Of a DNA stretch of 64,000 nucleotides, positions 29,263 through 37,564 are shown in pieces; positions within the stretch are counted from its first letter, which is position 1; each line of letters opens with the position of its first letter. Both the position numbers and the translations under genes were made by a program. The notes beneath the pieces were generated by a model. The model was not told the origin of the DNA, searched no databases, and worked only from the letters and a program-made list of their open reading frames with translations. The DNA is from an uncultured Pelagibacteraceae bacterium (GTDB taxonomy: Bacteria; Pseudomonadota; Alphaproteobacteria; Pelagibacterales; Pelagibacteraceae), in the NCBI GenBank assembly GCA_902594705.1, contig CACJNI010000001.1, forward strand, positions 302,625-366,624. Direction: 5' to 3'.

Positions 29263-30447
29263 ATGAAATCAAAGAAAAAGATAGTTCTTGCCTATTCTGG
29301 AGGTTTGGACACATCAATCATATTAAAATGGTTACAGGAAAATTATGATGCAGAAGTAATTTGTTATACTGCAGACATTGGTCAAGAAATAGATAGAAAT
29401 AAAATTTTCAGAAACGCAAAAAAACTTGGCGTAAAAAATATTATTATTCAAGATCTAAAAGATATTTTTGTAAAAGATTATGTTTATCCAATGATTAGGG
29501 GCCATGCAATATATGAAGGTGTTTATTTGCTTGGAACCTCAATTGCTAGACCTTTAATAGCCAAAGATCAAATTAGAATTGCTAAAAAATTTAATGCCTA
29601 TGCTGTATCTCATGGATCAACAGGAAAAGGAAATGATCAAGTAAGATTTGAGTTAGGTTATCATTATTTTGGTCCTAAAATAAAAGTTATTGCGCCTTGG
29701 AGAATTTGGAAGCTGAAATCTAGATCAGATCTAATTAATTATGCAAAAAAAAATAAAATTGAAATACCTAAAGACAAGAAAGGAGCGCCACCTTTTTCAG
29801 TAGACGATAATATTTTTCATACATCAACAGAAGGAAAGTTGTTAGAAAATCCAAAAAACTCTGCACCTGACTTTATCTTTCAAAGAACGGTATCTCCAGA
29901 AAAAGCACCTAATAAATCTTCAATTGTAAAAATAGACTTTAAAAGTGGAGATCCGATTGCAGTGAATGGGAAAAAATTATCTCCATCTAAATTGCTTGGA
30001 AAATTAAACGACATAGCTGGAAAAAATGCTGTTGGAAGAGTTGATCTAGTAGAAAATAGATTTATCGGTATAAAATCAAGAGGTATATACGAAACACCAG
30101 GCGGAACTTTATTAATGCACGCTCATAGGGCTATAGAGTCTGTTACACTTGATAAAGATACAATGCATAAAAAAGAAAAAATTATGCCTAGATATGCGGA
30201 ACTGATTTACAATGGTTATTGGTTTTCTAAAGAGAGATTTAAATTACAAAGAATTGTTGATCTTAAGAGAAGTAAAGTTAATGGATCAGTTAAATTGAGG
30301 TTATATAAAGGGAATGTTATTATTCATTCAAGAATAACTAAAAGTTCAGCTTATTCTATGAAAAAAGTTTCATTTGAGGAAAATAAAACTTTTAATAAAT
30401 CAAATGTTGAAAGATTTATTAATTTTCACAAGAAAAAATTAAAATAA
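29263..30447 (+). CDS. argG: Argininosuccinate synthase
   Basis: KKIVLAYSGGLDTSIILKWLQ; GSTGKGNDQVRFELGY. Confidence 0.97.
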   Translation: MKSKKKIVLAYSGGLDTSIILKWLQENYDAEVICYTADIGQEIDRNKIFRNAKKLGVKNIIIQDLKDIFVKDYVYPMIRGHAIYEGVYLLGTSIARPLIAKDQIRIAKKFNAYAVSHGSTGKGNDQVRFELGYHYFGPKIKVIAPWRIWKLKSRSDLINYAKKNKIEIPKDKKGAPPFSVDDNIFHTSTEGKLLENPKNSAPDFIFQRTVSPEKAPNKSSIVKIDFKSGDPIAVNGKKLSPSKLLGKLNDIAGKNAVGRVDLVENRFIGIKSRGIYETPGGTLLMHAHRAIESVTLDKDTMHKKEKIMPRYAELIYNGYWFSKERFKLQRIVDLKRSKVNGSVKLRLYKGNVIIHSRITKSSAYSMKKVSFEENKTFNKSNVERFINFHKKKLK

Positions 30448-30453
30448 AATATC

Positions 30454-31596
30454 ATGAATTTTGAACCAAGTCGGGCGCAAGCCACTAATAAACTAGATAA
30501 TTTTATTGAAAATAATCTTTCTGAATATTCAAGATTGAGAAATTTTGATTTTGGTCCAGATAAAAGATCAAATATATCTTGTATTTCTCCATATATATCT
30601 CATGGAATATTAAATGAGTTAGAAGTTATAGATAAAGCCTTAAAGAAATTTTCATTTTCTAAAAATGAAAAATTTATTCAGGAGGTTTTGTGGCGTACTT
30701 ATTGGAAAGGATGGTTAGAATTAAGACCTAATGTATGGACAGATTACATAATAGAACTAAAAATTATAAGAGAAAAATACAAAGATAATAAAGATTATTT
30801 AAATGCCATTGATGGAAATACAAATATAGAATGTTTTAATGAATGGGTTAAAGAATTAAAAGAATTTAATTACCTTCATAATCATACAAGAATGTGGTTT
30901 GCCAGTATCTGGATTTTTACTTTAAATTTACCTTGGCAATTAGGAGCTGAATTTTTTATGAAGCATCTCTATGATGGAGATGCAGCATCTAATACATTGG
31001 GATGGAGATGGGTTGCTGGGATACAAACACAAGGTAAGCATTATTTGGCAAGTGAATGGAATATAAAAAAATTTACTAATAACAGATTTAATAACATTAA
31101 TTTAAATGAAAATGCACCACCTAAAGTTAGCGAGAAAATATACAAGGCTGTCTTAAAAGATTTTAGTAATCCAGTAAGTTTGGATGAGCAAAATTTAATT
31201 ATTTTTGATAATAATCTTTCTTTTGAGTTGACTGATTTCAAAGACCATAAATTTAAAAAGATTTATTTAGTTAATAATAATAACGACAGTAGAAATATTA
31301 AACTTAGTGAAAAAACAATGAAATTTAAGACTAATTTAATTCAGGATCAAAAAAGAAGGTTGGATGAAAAATCTTTGGATTGTGAAATTATTGATATTGG
31401 TAACCTTAAAACAATTGAGAATAGTTATTTTTTATATCCTTGTGTTGGAGAAAACTTAGATTTTTTAACTTCTCAAGGAATAAATAATATAAAATTTCTT
31501 TATCGTAATTTAGACCGAAGTTCTTGGAAATATTGCAATAAAGGTTTTTTTAATTTCAAAAAGTATATACCAACTATAATTAAAGAATTTTTTTAA
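30454..31596 (+). CDS. Photolyase/cryptochrome FAD-domain protein with no N-terminal antenna domain and an alpha/beta-like C-terminal domain
   Basis: Starts directly with FAD-domain motifs (SRAQATNKLDNF, QEVLWRTYWKGWLE, DGDAASNTLGWRWVAGIQTQGKHYLASEWNI), then ~130 aa resembling a Rossmann-like region. Confidence 0.8.
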   Translation: MNFEPSRAQATNKLDNFIENNLSEYSRLRNFDFGPDKRSNISCISPYISHGILNELEVIDKALKKFSFSKNEKFIQEVLWRTYWKGWLELRPNVWTDYIIELKIIREKYKDNKDYLNAIDGNTNIECFNEWVKELKEFNYLHNHTRMWFASIWIFTLNLPWQLGAEFFMKHLYDGDAASNTLGWRWVAGIQTQGKHYLASEWNIKKFTNNRFNNINLNENAPPKVSEKIYKAVLKDFSNPVSLDEQNLIIFDNNLSFELTDFKDHKFKKIYLVNNNNDSRNIKLSEKTMKFKTNLIQDQKRRLDEKSLDCEIIDIGNLKTIENSYFLYPCVGENLDFLTSQGINNIKFLYRNLDRSSWKYCNKGFFNFKKYIPTIIKEFF

Positions 31597-31637
31597 AGAA
31601 CTATTGTAAATTATCAAAATTATGAGATAACAATAGT

Positions 31638-31868
31638 ATGAATAACCCTCAAGTTCTTGAAATTATTGAAAATCTTAAAGGCAGAAGGAATTACGAAGAA
31701 AAGAAAGCTTCAAAATTAGGTTTCAACTCTCTTTACGCATACATTGAAAATAAAATATTAAAAGAGAAAGAAGCTGAAGCAGCAAAAATTCTTGAACAAT
31801 CAGCCCCTAAGGAAGAAGTGATTGAAGAAAAAAAACCAGAGAAAAAGAAAAGCTGCTCTTGTTGCTAA
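31638..31868 (+). CDS. Small hypothetical protein with C-terminal KKKSCSCC
   Basis: 76-aa ORF with charged helical sequence. Confidence 0.55.
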   Translation: MNNPQVLEIIENLKGRRNYEEKKASKLGFNSLYAYIENKILKEKEAEAAKILEQSAPKEEVIEEKKPEKKKSCSCC

Positions 31869-31997
31869 TTAGTTATTTTTTGAACATTTCTTAGAACAAT
31901 ATTTCACTTTATCCCAGTTTAATTTCCATTTTTTTCTCCAAGTAAAAGGTCTCTTACATACAGGGCAAATTTTTGTGGGTAAATTTTCTTTTCTCAC
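31869..31997 (-). CDS. DUF2256-like micro-protein (42 aa, GTG start), absent from the supplied ORF track
   Basis: Own reading: MRKENLPTKICPVCKRPFTWRKKWKLNWDKVKYCSKKCSKNN. CxxC...CxxxC DUF2256-type zinc-ribbon pattern; GTG overlaps the upstream photolyase stop by 1 nt. Confidence 0.88.
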   Translation of the reverse strand: MRKENLPTKICPVCKRPFTWRKKWKLNWDKVKYCSKKCSKNN

Positions 31998-33487
31998 TAT
32001 GCAGTATTTTGTTTAATAAATTTTTCTGCCTCAGCTAAAATTAATTTTTTTCTATCAGGTTTCATTTTATCGAAAATTCTAACCATCATAGAAAGTCTAG
32101 GATTTTTTAAAAAGAAGGCTCTATTTCTATTAATGAATCTCCAATAAAGACCATCCATGGTATTGCACCATTCTCCTTTTTTAAAATCCATCATTTTCAT
32201 GAAATAAGCGGAGCCGCAAATATATGGTTTTGTTGCAAATATTCCTCCATCACTGAAAAGCCCCATTCCATAAACATTCGGGACCATTACCCAGTCTGAG
32301 GAATCCACAAACATTTCCATAAACCATTTGTAAACATATGTTGGCTTAACTTCACATAAATTCATTATGTTTGATAAGATCATTAACCTTTCAATATGAT
32401 GTGACCAACCATAATTCACTGCATTTTTAATAGCATAATCTAAAGGTGGTAATCCTGTTGTTCCTTCGTACCATGAGTTTTTCATTTTTCTATTTTGTTT
32501 AAAAAAATTTCTAGTTTCCATTTCTTTTGAATAGCTTTGATATATTCCCCTCATAAATTCTCTCCATCCGATTACTTGACGAATATAACCTTCTAAGGAA
32601 TTTAATCTTATTTTATTTTTGTTGTGAAAATCTAAAACTTTTTTAATGATAAATTCTGGAGTGATAAGACCTAAATTGATGTAAGGACTTAAAGCACTAT
32701 GAAATAATATATTGTCTTTCTGATCAACTGCATCTTCATAATCCCCAAATAAATTTGATTTCTCTTTAATAAAAAAATTTAATAATTTAATTACATCATC
32801 ATATTCCGTAGCAAACCAAAAATCTTTCGTATTACCTGGGTGACTTTTAAAATTTTTATCAATTAAAATTTTTAGTTTTTTCGTATGAACAGTCTCAGTA
32901 ATTTTAGGAAATTTGGGTATAGATATATTTTTTGGAAGTTTATTTCGATTTTCTTCGTCAAAACTCCATTTGCCTCCTTCTGGATTACCATCTTTTTTCA
33001 TGAGTATATCCAAATCTCTTCTAGTCTCTTTATAAAAAACTGCCATAAAAGGTTTTTTTGATTTCGATAAATAGTTTTTAAATTTTTCTCTAGAATTTAA
33101 AAACATTGGTGTTTGAATAATATTCCATTTAATTTTTTCCTTTTTTAAAAAATTGGCAATTTTATTTTCAAAAAATTTATCCTCAATTTCGAAACTTGAA
33201 ATTTCTTTAATTTTTTTTGCTTTAATTATTTTTTTTAATTTTTCTGTGTAATCTAGCTTGAAAGATTTATCCTCGATCGAAGAATATTCTAATTTAAATT
33301 TATTTTTTTTTAGTCTATCTGCGTGAGACCGCATGCAAGATAAGAACAATAATATCTTTTGTTTATGATGCTTTTCGTACGTACAAAGCTGATAATCTTC
33401 AGCCATAAAGAAAAAGTGGTCTTTTTTGTAATTTTCTAGATATTTCTCTGAGAAAAGCTGATTTCCAAGTAGAAAAAATAATTTCAT
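31997..33487 (-). CDS. Deoxyribodipyrimidine photolyase-related protein (bacterial cryptochrome/(6-4) photolyase group, PhrB-like)
   Basis: LFFLLGNQLFS, FFMAEDYQLCTYEKHHKQKILLFLSCMRSHADRL, GYIRQVIGWREFMRGIY, GLYWRFINRNRAFFLKNPRLSMMVRIFDKM. Confidence 0.92.
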   Translation of the reverse strand: MKLFFLLGNQLFSEKYLENYKKDHFFFMAEDYQLCTYEKHHKQKILLFLSCMRSHADRLKKNKFKLEYSSIEDKSFKLDYTEKLKKIIKAKKIKEISSFEIEDKFFENKIANFLKKEKIKWNIIQTPMFLNSREKFKNYLSKSKKPFMAVFYKETRRDLDILMKKDGNPEGGKWSFDEENRNKLPKNISIPKFPKITETVHTKKLKILIDKNFKSHPGNTKDFWFATEYDDVIKLLNFFIKEKSNLFGDYEDAVDQKDNILFHSALSPYINLGLITPEFIIKKVLDFHNKNKIRLNSLEGYIRQVIGWREFMRGIYQSYSKEMETRNFFKQNRKMKNSWYEGTTGLPPLDYAIKNAVNYGWSHHIERLMILSNIMNLCEVKPTYVYKWFMEMFVDSSDWVMVPNVYGMGLFSDGGIFATKPYICGSAYFMKMMDFKKGEWCNTMDGLYWRFINRNRAFFLKNPRLSMMVRIFDKMKPDRKKLILAEAEKFIKQNTA

Positions 33488-33514
33488 TAACTATATATAA
33501 CTCTTTAAAAATTT

Positions 33515-34225
33515 ATGTCAGAAAAATATTTAGTAGTAGGTGCGACAGGATCTATCGGATCTAATTTAGCTGAACAGTTACATGCGGCCGGTAAAGAAGT
33601 ACATTTAATTGGTAGGGATGAAGAAAGAACAAAATCTTTGTCTGAAAAACTAAATTGTAAATATACAGTCTCTGATGTTTTAGAAAATGGTTTTGTTGAA
33701 AAGATTAAGTCCGAAATAGATGATATCAAAGGTATAGCTTATTGTGTTGGTTCAATTGATTTAAAACCTTTGAGGATGGTTTCAGAACAAGATTTTACAA
33801 AATGTATGAAACTAAATTTATATTCTGCAGTAGATTTAATTAAAGGTTATCAAGAAAGTTTAAAAAAAAATAAAGGATCGATTGTTTTGTTTTCAACTGT
33901 TGCTGCTCAAAGGGGTTTTACAAATCATGCAATTATAGCTTCAACTAAAGCAGCTGTTGAAGGATTAACTGTTTCTTTAGCAGCAGAATTTGCTCCCAAT
34001 ATAAGAGTAAATTGCATTGCTCCAAGTTTAACTAATTCAAAAATTGCAGAGCCAATGCTTAAAAATAAAGTTTTAGCTGATGGTATAGCAAAAGCCCATC
34101 CGTTAAAAAGACTTGGAGAAGGTAAAGACTCAGCTTCGCTTGCAAAATTTCTAATAACTGAAGAAAGTTCTTGGGTTACAGGACAAATTATTGCTGTCGA
34201 TGGTGGTAGATCAAAACTTTCATAG
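33515..34225 (+). CDS. SDR-family oxidoreductase
   Basis: VVGATGSIGSNLAEQL, N-terminal NAD(P) motif, VNCIAPSLTNS, GQIIAVDGGRSKLS. Confidence 0.92.
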   Translation: MSEKYLVVGATGSIGSNLAEQLHAAGKEVHLIGRDEERTKSLSEKLNCKYTVSDVLENGFVEKIKSEIDDIKGIAYCVGSIDLKPLRMVSEQDFTKCMKLNLYSAVDLIKGYQESLKKNKGSIVLFSTVAAQRGFTNHAIIASTKAAVEGLTVSLAAEFAPNIRVNCIAPSLTNSKIAEPMLKNKVLADGIAKAHPLKRLGEGKDSASLAKFLITEESSWVTGQIIAVDGGRSKLS

Positions 34226-34226
34226 A

Positions 34227-35291
34227 GTGAAGAAATTATTATTTCTTTTATCATTAATACTATTATCAACTAATTCATTTAGTAAAAATTTTAATTTTAA
34301 TAAAATTATTGAATTAGAATCACCTTGGGGTTCGTCGTTCGTTAATGATAATGAAATGATTGTTACCGAGAAAGGTGGCAAAATAAAACTTGTTAATATT
34401 TCGACAAGAGAGACGAGTGAAATTGGTCATAATTTAAATTTTGTAGAATATGGACAGGGAGGATTATTGGATATTCTGTATCATGAAGATTACATTTACA
34501 TCTCATACACAGAAAATAGAAATAATTGGAAGACTAGTACTTCAATTGCACGTGCAAAATTTAATAAAAACAAATTAAATTTTAAAAATATTTTTCAAGC
34601 CAATCCACCAATTGACTCGCCTTATCACTTTGGTTCAAGACTGGTAATTAAGGACAATTATTTATTTGCTTCTGCAGGTGAAAGAGGTGGGGGAATGATT
34701 GCTCAAGATGGAAATAAACATCCAGGGAGTATAATTAGAATTTATCTAGATGGTGGCATTCCAAAAGACAATCCTCGTTTTGAGGGGAAATCAGACTGGC
34801 TGCCTGAAATATATCAAATTGGTGTAAGAAATCCTCAAGGTTTAGCTTTATCACCTTTCGATGGAAAAATTTATATGAGCAATCATGGTGCAAAAGGAGG
34901 CGATTGGTTTGGTGAAGCAAAGAAAGGTGAAAATTATGGTTGGAAAATTCTTGGATGGGGTGGCACAAATTATTCAGGTATACCAATAGGGCCAAAATGG
35001 AAACCTGGCTTTACAAAAGCCATTCAATATTGGGTTCCATCTATAGCCACAAGTGCGATCACAATTTATAAAGGTAATGAATTTAAAGAATGGAATGGTC
35101 ATGCGTTAATTACTTCTCTTAAAGATAAGTCTTTAAGAAAATTAGAGTTTAATGATTTATCAAACGTAAAAGAGGAAATAATATTTAAAGATAAAATTGG
35201 AAGAATCAGAGACATACAAATTCATCCTATAAATGGTAAACTATATTTTTTAAATCAAGATGGATTGTGGTTGATGGAAAATTCTAGTTAG
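34227..35291 (+). CDS. Soluble PQQ-dependent glucose/aldose dehydrogenase-like beta-propeller protein, exported; GTG start preferred over 34191
   Basis: VKKLLFLLSLILLSTNSFS signal peptide; LESPWGSSFV, GGGMIAQDGNKHPGSIIRI, GVRNPQGLALSPFDGKIYMSNHGAKGGD. Confidence 0.85.
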   Translation: MKKLLFLLSLILLSTNSFSKNFNFNKIIELESPWGSSFVNDNEMIVTEKGGKIKLVNISTRETSEIGHNLNFVEYGQGGLLDILYHEDYIYISYTENRNNWKTSTSIARAKFNKNKLNFKNIFQANPPIDSPYHFGSRLVIKDNYLFASAGERGGGMIAQDGNKHPGSIIRIYLDGGIPKDNPRFEGKSDWLPEIYQIGVRNPQGLALSPFDGKIYMSNHGAKGGDWFGEAKKGENYGWKILGWGGTNYSGIPIGPKWKPGFTKAIQYWVPSIATSAITIYKGNEFKEWNGHALITSLKDKSLRKLEFNDLSNVKEEIIFKDKIGRIRDIQIHPINGKLYFLNQDGLWLMENSS

Positions 35292-36285
35292 TATCAAAAA
35301 GCTCATTAAATAATTTAAATTCACCAATTTTAAAAATAATTGCATCATCTTTTTTAAATCCAAATTTTTCTGCATTTTGCTTAAACCTTAAAGGGGGCTC
35401 TAATATTGGTTCAAGTGATAAGACAAAAGTTCCCCAATGCATTCCAATTACTTTTTTACTTTTTAAATCTTTAGCAAGTCCAAGGGCTTCTTCAGGGTTA
35501 GTGTGGTAAGCAGAAGAATCTTTAATTGAAGCCATAGGATAAAAATTATATGCGCCAATGTTAATAAATGTTAAATCAATTGGACCATACTTATCTCCCA
35601 ATTCTTTATATATTTTTCCAACACCAGTATCACATGAAAATAATATTTTTTTTCCTTTGTATTCAATCAAATAGCTGCCCCATAAAGTTTTGTTAGTATC
35701 CGTTAAACTCCTTTTTGACCAGTGGACTGATGGCAAAAAAGTAATATTTAAATTCTGATTTATTCTTATTTGATCATACCAATCCATTTCATTTACATCT
35801 TTAAATCTATTAATTTTAAAATATTTTTTTAGTCCTAAAGGTAACAGGACTTTAGATTCTTTATAAGGAAATCTCATTATTGTTTTCATATCTTGATGAT
35901 CGTAGTGATTGTGAGTTAGTAGAAAAATATCTGTTCTTGGTATCTCATTAAGTTTTAATGCTGGTTCGGTAAATCTCTTTGGCCCAAAAAATAAAGGTCC
36001 TGCATTTTTTGAAAAAACTGGATCTGTTATTATTGTTATTCCCCCTAATTTTAATAAAAATGTTGCATGACCTATCCACGCTACATAATCTTCTTTTTGG
36101 AAATTATTTAAATCCAATAAAACTTTTTCTTTTTTAATGATATTACTTTCAGGAAAAGTCATATCTAATTTTTTTTTTTCTTTGTTAAAGACCTTAAACG
36201 ACCAATTGAAATTCATATCTATCACCTTTGATCCTTCAGGATTACGAAATGTGCCATTTGCTAAATGATGATATTTATTTTTCAT
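35284..36285 (-). CDS. Metallo-beta-lactamase fold hydrolase (NAPE-PLD/UlaG-like)
   Basis: WIGHATFLLKLGGITIITDPVFS, LLTHNHYDHQD, SCDTGVG, GMHWGTF. Confidence 0.9.
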   Translation of the reverse strand: MKNKYHHLANGTFRNPEGSKVIDMNFNWSFKVFNKEKKKLDMTFPESNIIKKEKVLLDLNNFQKEDYVAWIGHATFLLKLGGITIITDPVFSKNAGPLFFGPKRFTEPALKLNEIPRTDIFLLTHNHYDHQDMKTIMRFPYKESKVLLPLGLKKYFKINRFKDVNEMDWYDQIRINQNLNITFLPSVHWSKRSLTDTNKTLWGSYLIEYKGKKILFSCDTGVGKIYKELGDKYGPIDLTFINIGAYNFYPMASIKDSSAYHTNPEEALGLAKDLKSKKVIGMHWGTFVLSLEPILEPPLRFKQNAEKFGFKKDDAIIFKIGEFKLFNELFDTN

Positions 36286-36291
36286 ATTTGA

Positions 36292-36900
36292 TTAATAATT
36301 TTTTGAAATAATGTCTTGAATTGTATTACTTATAACTATTGTTCCAGCTTTGTTAGGATGTATTCCATCTTGTTGATTAAGATTTGGATCAAGAGCAACA
36401 CCTTCTAACAAAAATGGAATTAGAGGTAAATTATATTTTTTTGACAATTTAGGATAAATAGCATCAAAATTTTTTTTATATTTAGTACCATGAGTTGTTG
36501 GCGCAACCATCCCAGCTATTATAATTTTTATTTTTTTACTATTAGCAATTTTAATTATTTCTTCTAAATTTCTTTCAGTTTCATCTGGTTGAATTCCTCT
36601 AAGCATATCATTTGCCCCAAGACCAAGGATGATCAGATCAATACCAGGTTCTGATAAACTCCATTCTGCTCTATTCAATCCACCAGAAGAAGTACTTCCT
36701 GACACGCTTCCATTTATTACCTTAATATTTAAACCACTCCTAACGAGATTACTTTCTAAAACCAAAGATAAGTGTTGTTCTTTAGGTAGACCATAACCCG
36801 CCATTAAACTATCGCCGAATAATATAACCTTTTCTATTGCACTTGCATTTATGTGCACTAGAAAGAATAACAATATTTTAATAAATAAACTTTTACTCAT
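36292..36900 (-). CDS. tesA: SGNH/GDSL arylesterase (TesA-like)
   Basis: MSKSLFIKILLFFLVHINASA signal; ILFGDSLMAGYGLPKE, LGLGANDMLRG, DGIHPNKAG; divergent from a YbbA-like gene. Confidence 0.9.
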   Translation of the reverse strand: MSKSLFIKILLFFLVHINASAIEKVILFGDSLMAGYGLPKEQHLSLVLESNLVRSGLNIKVINGSVSGSTSSGGLNRAEWSLSEPGIDLIILGLGANDMLRGIQPDETERNLEEIIKIANSKKIKIIIAGMVAPTTHGTKYKKNFDAIYPKLSKKYNLPLIPFLLEGVALDPNLNQQDGIHPNKAGTIVISNTIQDIISKNY

Positions 36901-37564
36901 GAACACACTTCTTAAATTAAAAAAAATAAATCTCAAATACCAAACTGGGAAGGACAATATCAATGTTTTAAAAAATATTGATTTAACTATAAAAAAAAAA
37001 GAAACTGTGTCTGTGGTTGGAGAAAGTGGGTCAGGAAAAACAAGCTTGATTATGTTAATTGGTGGACTAGAGCGTCCAACCTCAGGGAAAATTATATTTC
37101 AAGACAGGGAAATAACAAATCTTAATGAAGACGAAGTATCTCAAATTAGAAAGCAAAATATAGGAATTATATTTCAATCTTTCTATTTAATTCCAAATTA
37201 TACAGCTGTTGAAAATGTAGCTTTAACACTTGAACTTAATGAATTTAAAAATCCTGAGAAAGAAGCAAAAAGTTTATTAGATCGATTTGGTCTAAAACAT
37301 AGATTCAATAATCTTCCAAGTCAATTATCTGGCGGAGAGCAACAACGTGTGGCGATTGCAAGAGCTATTGCAATGAAACCAGATTTGATTTTAGCTGATG
37401 AACCAACTGGTAACCTAGATACCGAAAACTCAATAATGATCTCTGAAATTTTATTTAAATATGTCAAAGAAGAAGGGTCTTCTTTAATAATGGTGACACA
37501 TGATCCAAAATTAGCAGTCAAAGCAAAACGAAAAATTAAAATCAAAGATGGAAAAATTAAATAA
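36899..37564 (+). CDS. ABC transporter ATP-binding protein (YbbA/LolD-like)
   Basis: VVGESGSGKTSL, LSGGEQQRVAIARAIAMKPDLILADEPTGNLD; start trimmed to MNTLLKLKK. Confidence 0.92.
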   Translation: MNTLLKLKKINLKYQTGKDNINVLKNIDLTIKKKETVSVVGESGSGKTSLIMLIGGLERPTSGKIIFQDREITNLNEDEVSQIRKQNIGIIFQSFYLIPNYTAVENVALTLELNEFKNPEKEAKSLLDRFGLKHRFNNLPSQLSGGEQQRVAIARAIAMKPDLILADEPTGNLDTENSIMISEILFKYVKEEGSSLIMVTHDPKLAVKAKRKIKIKDGKIK

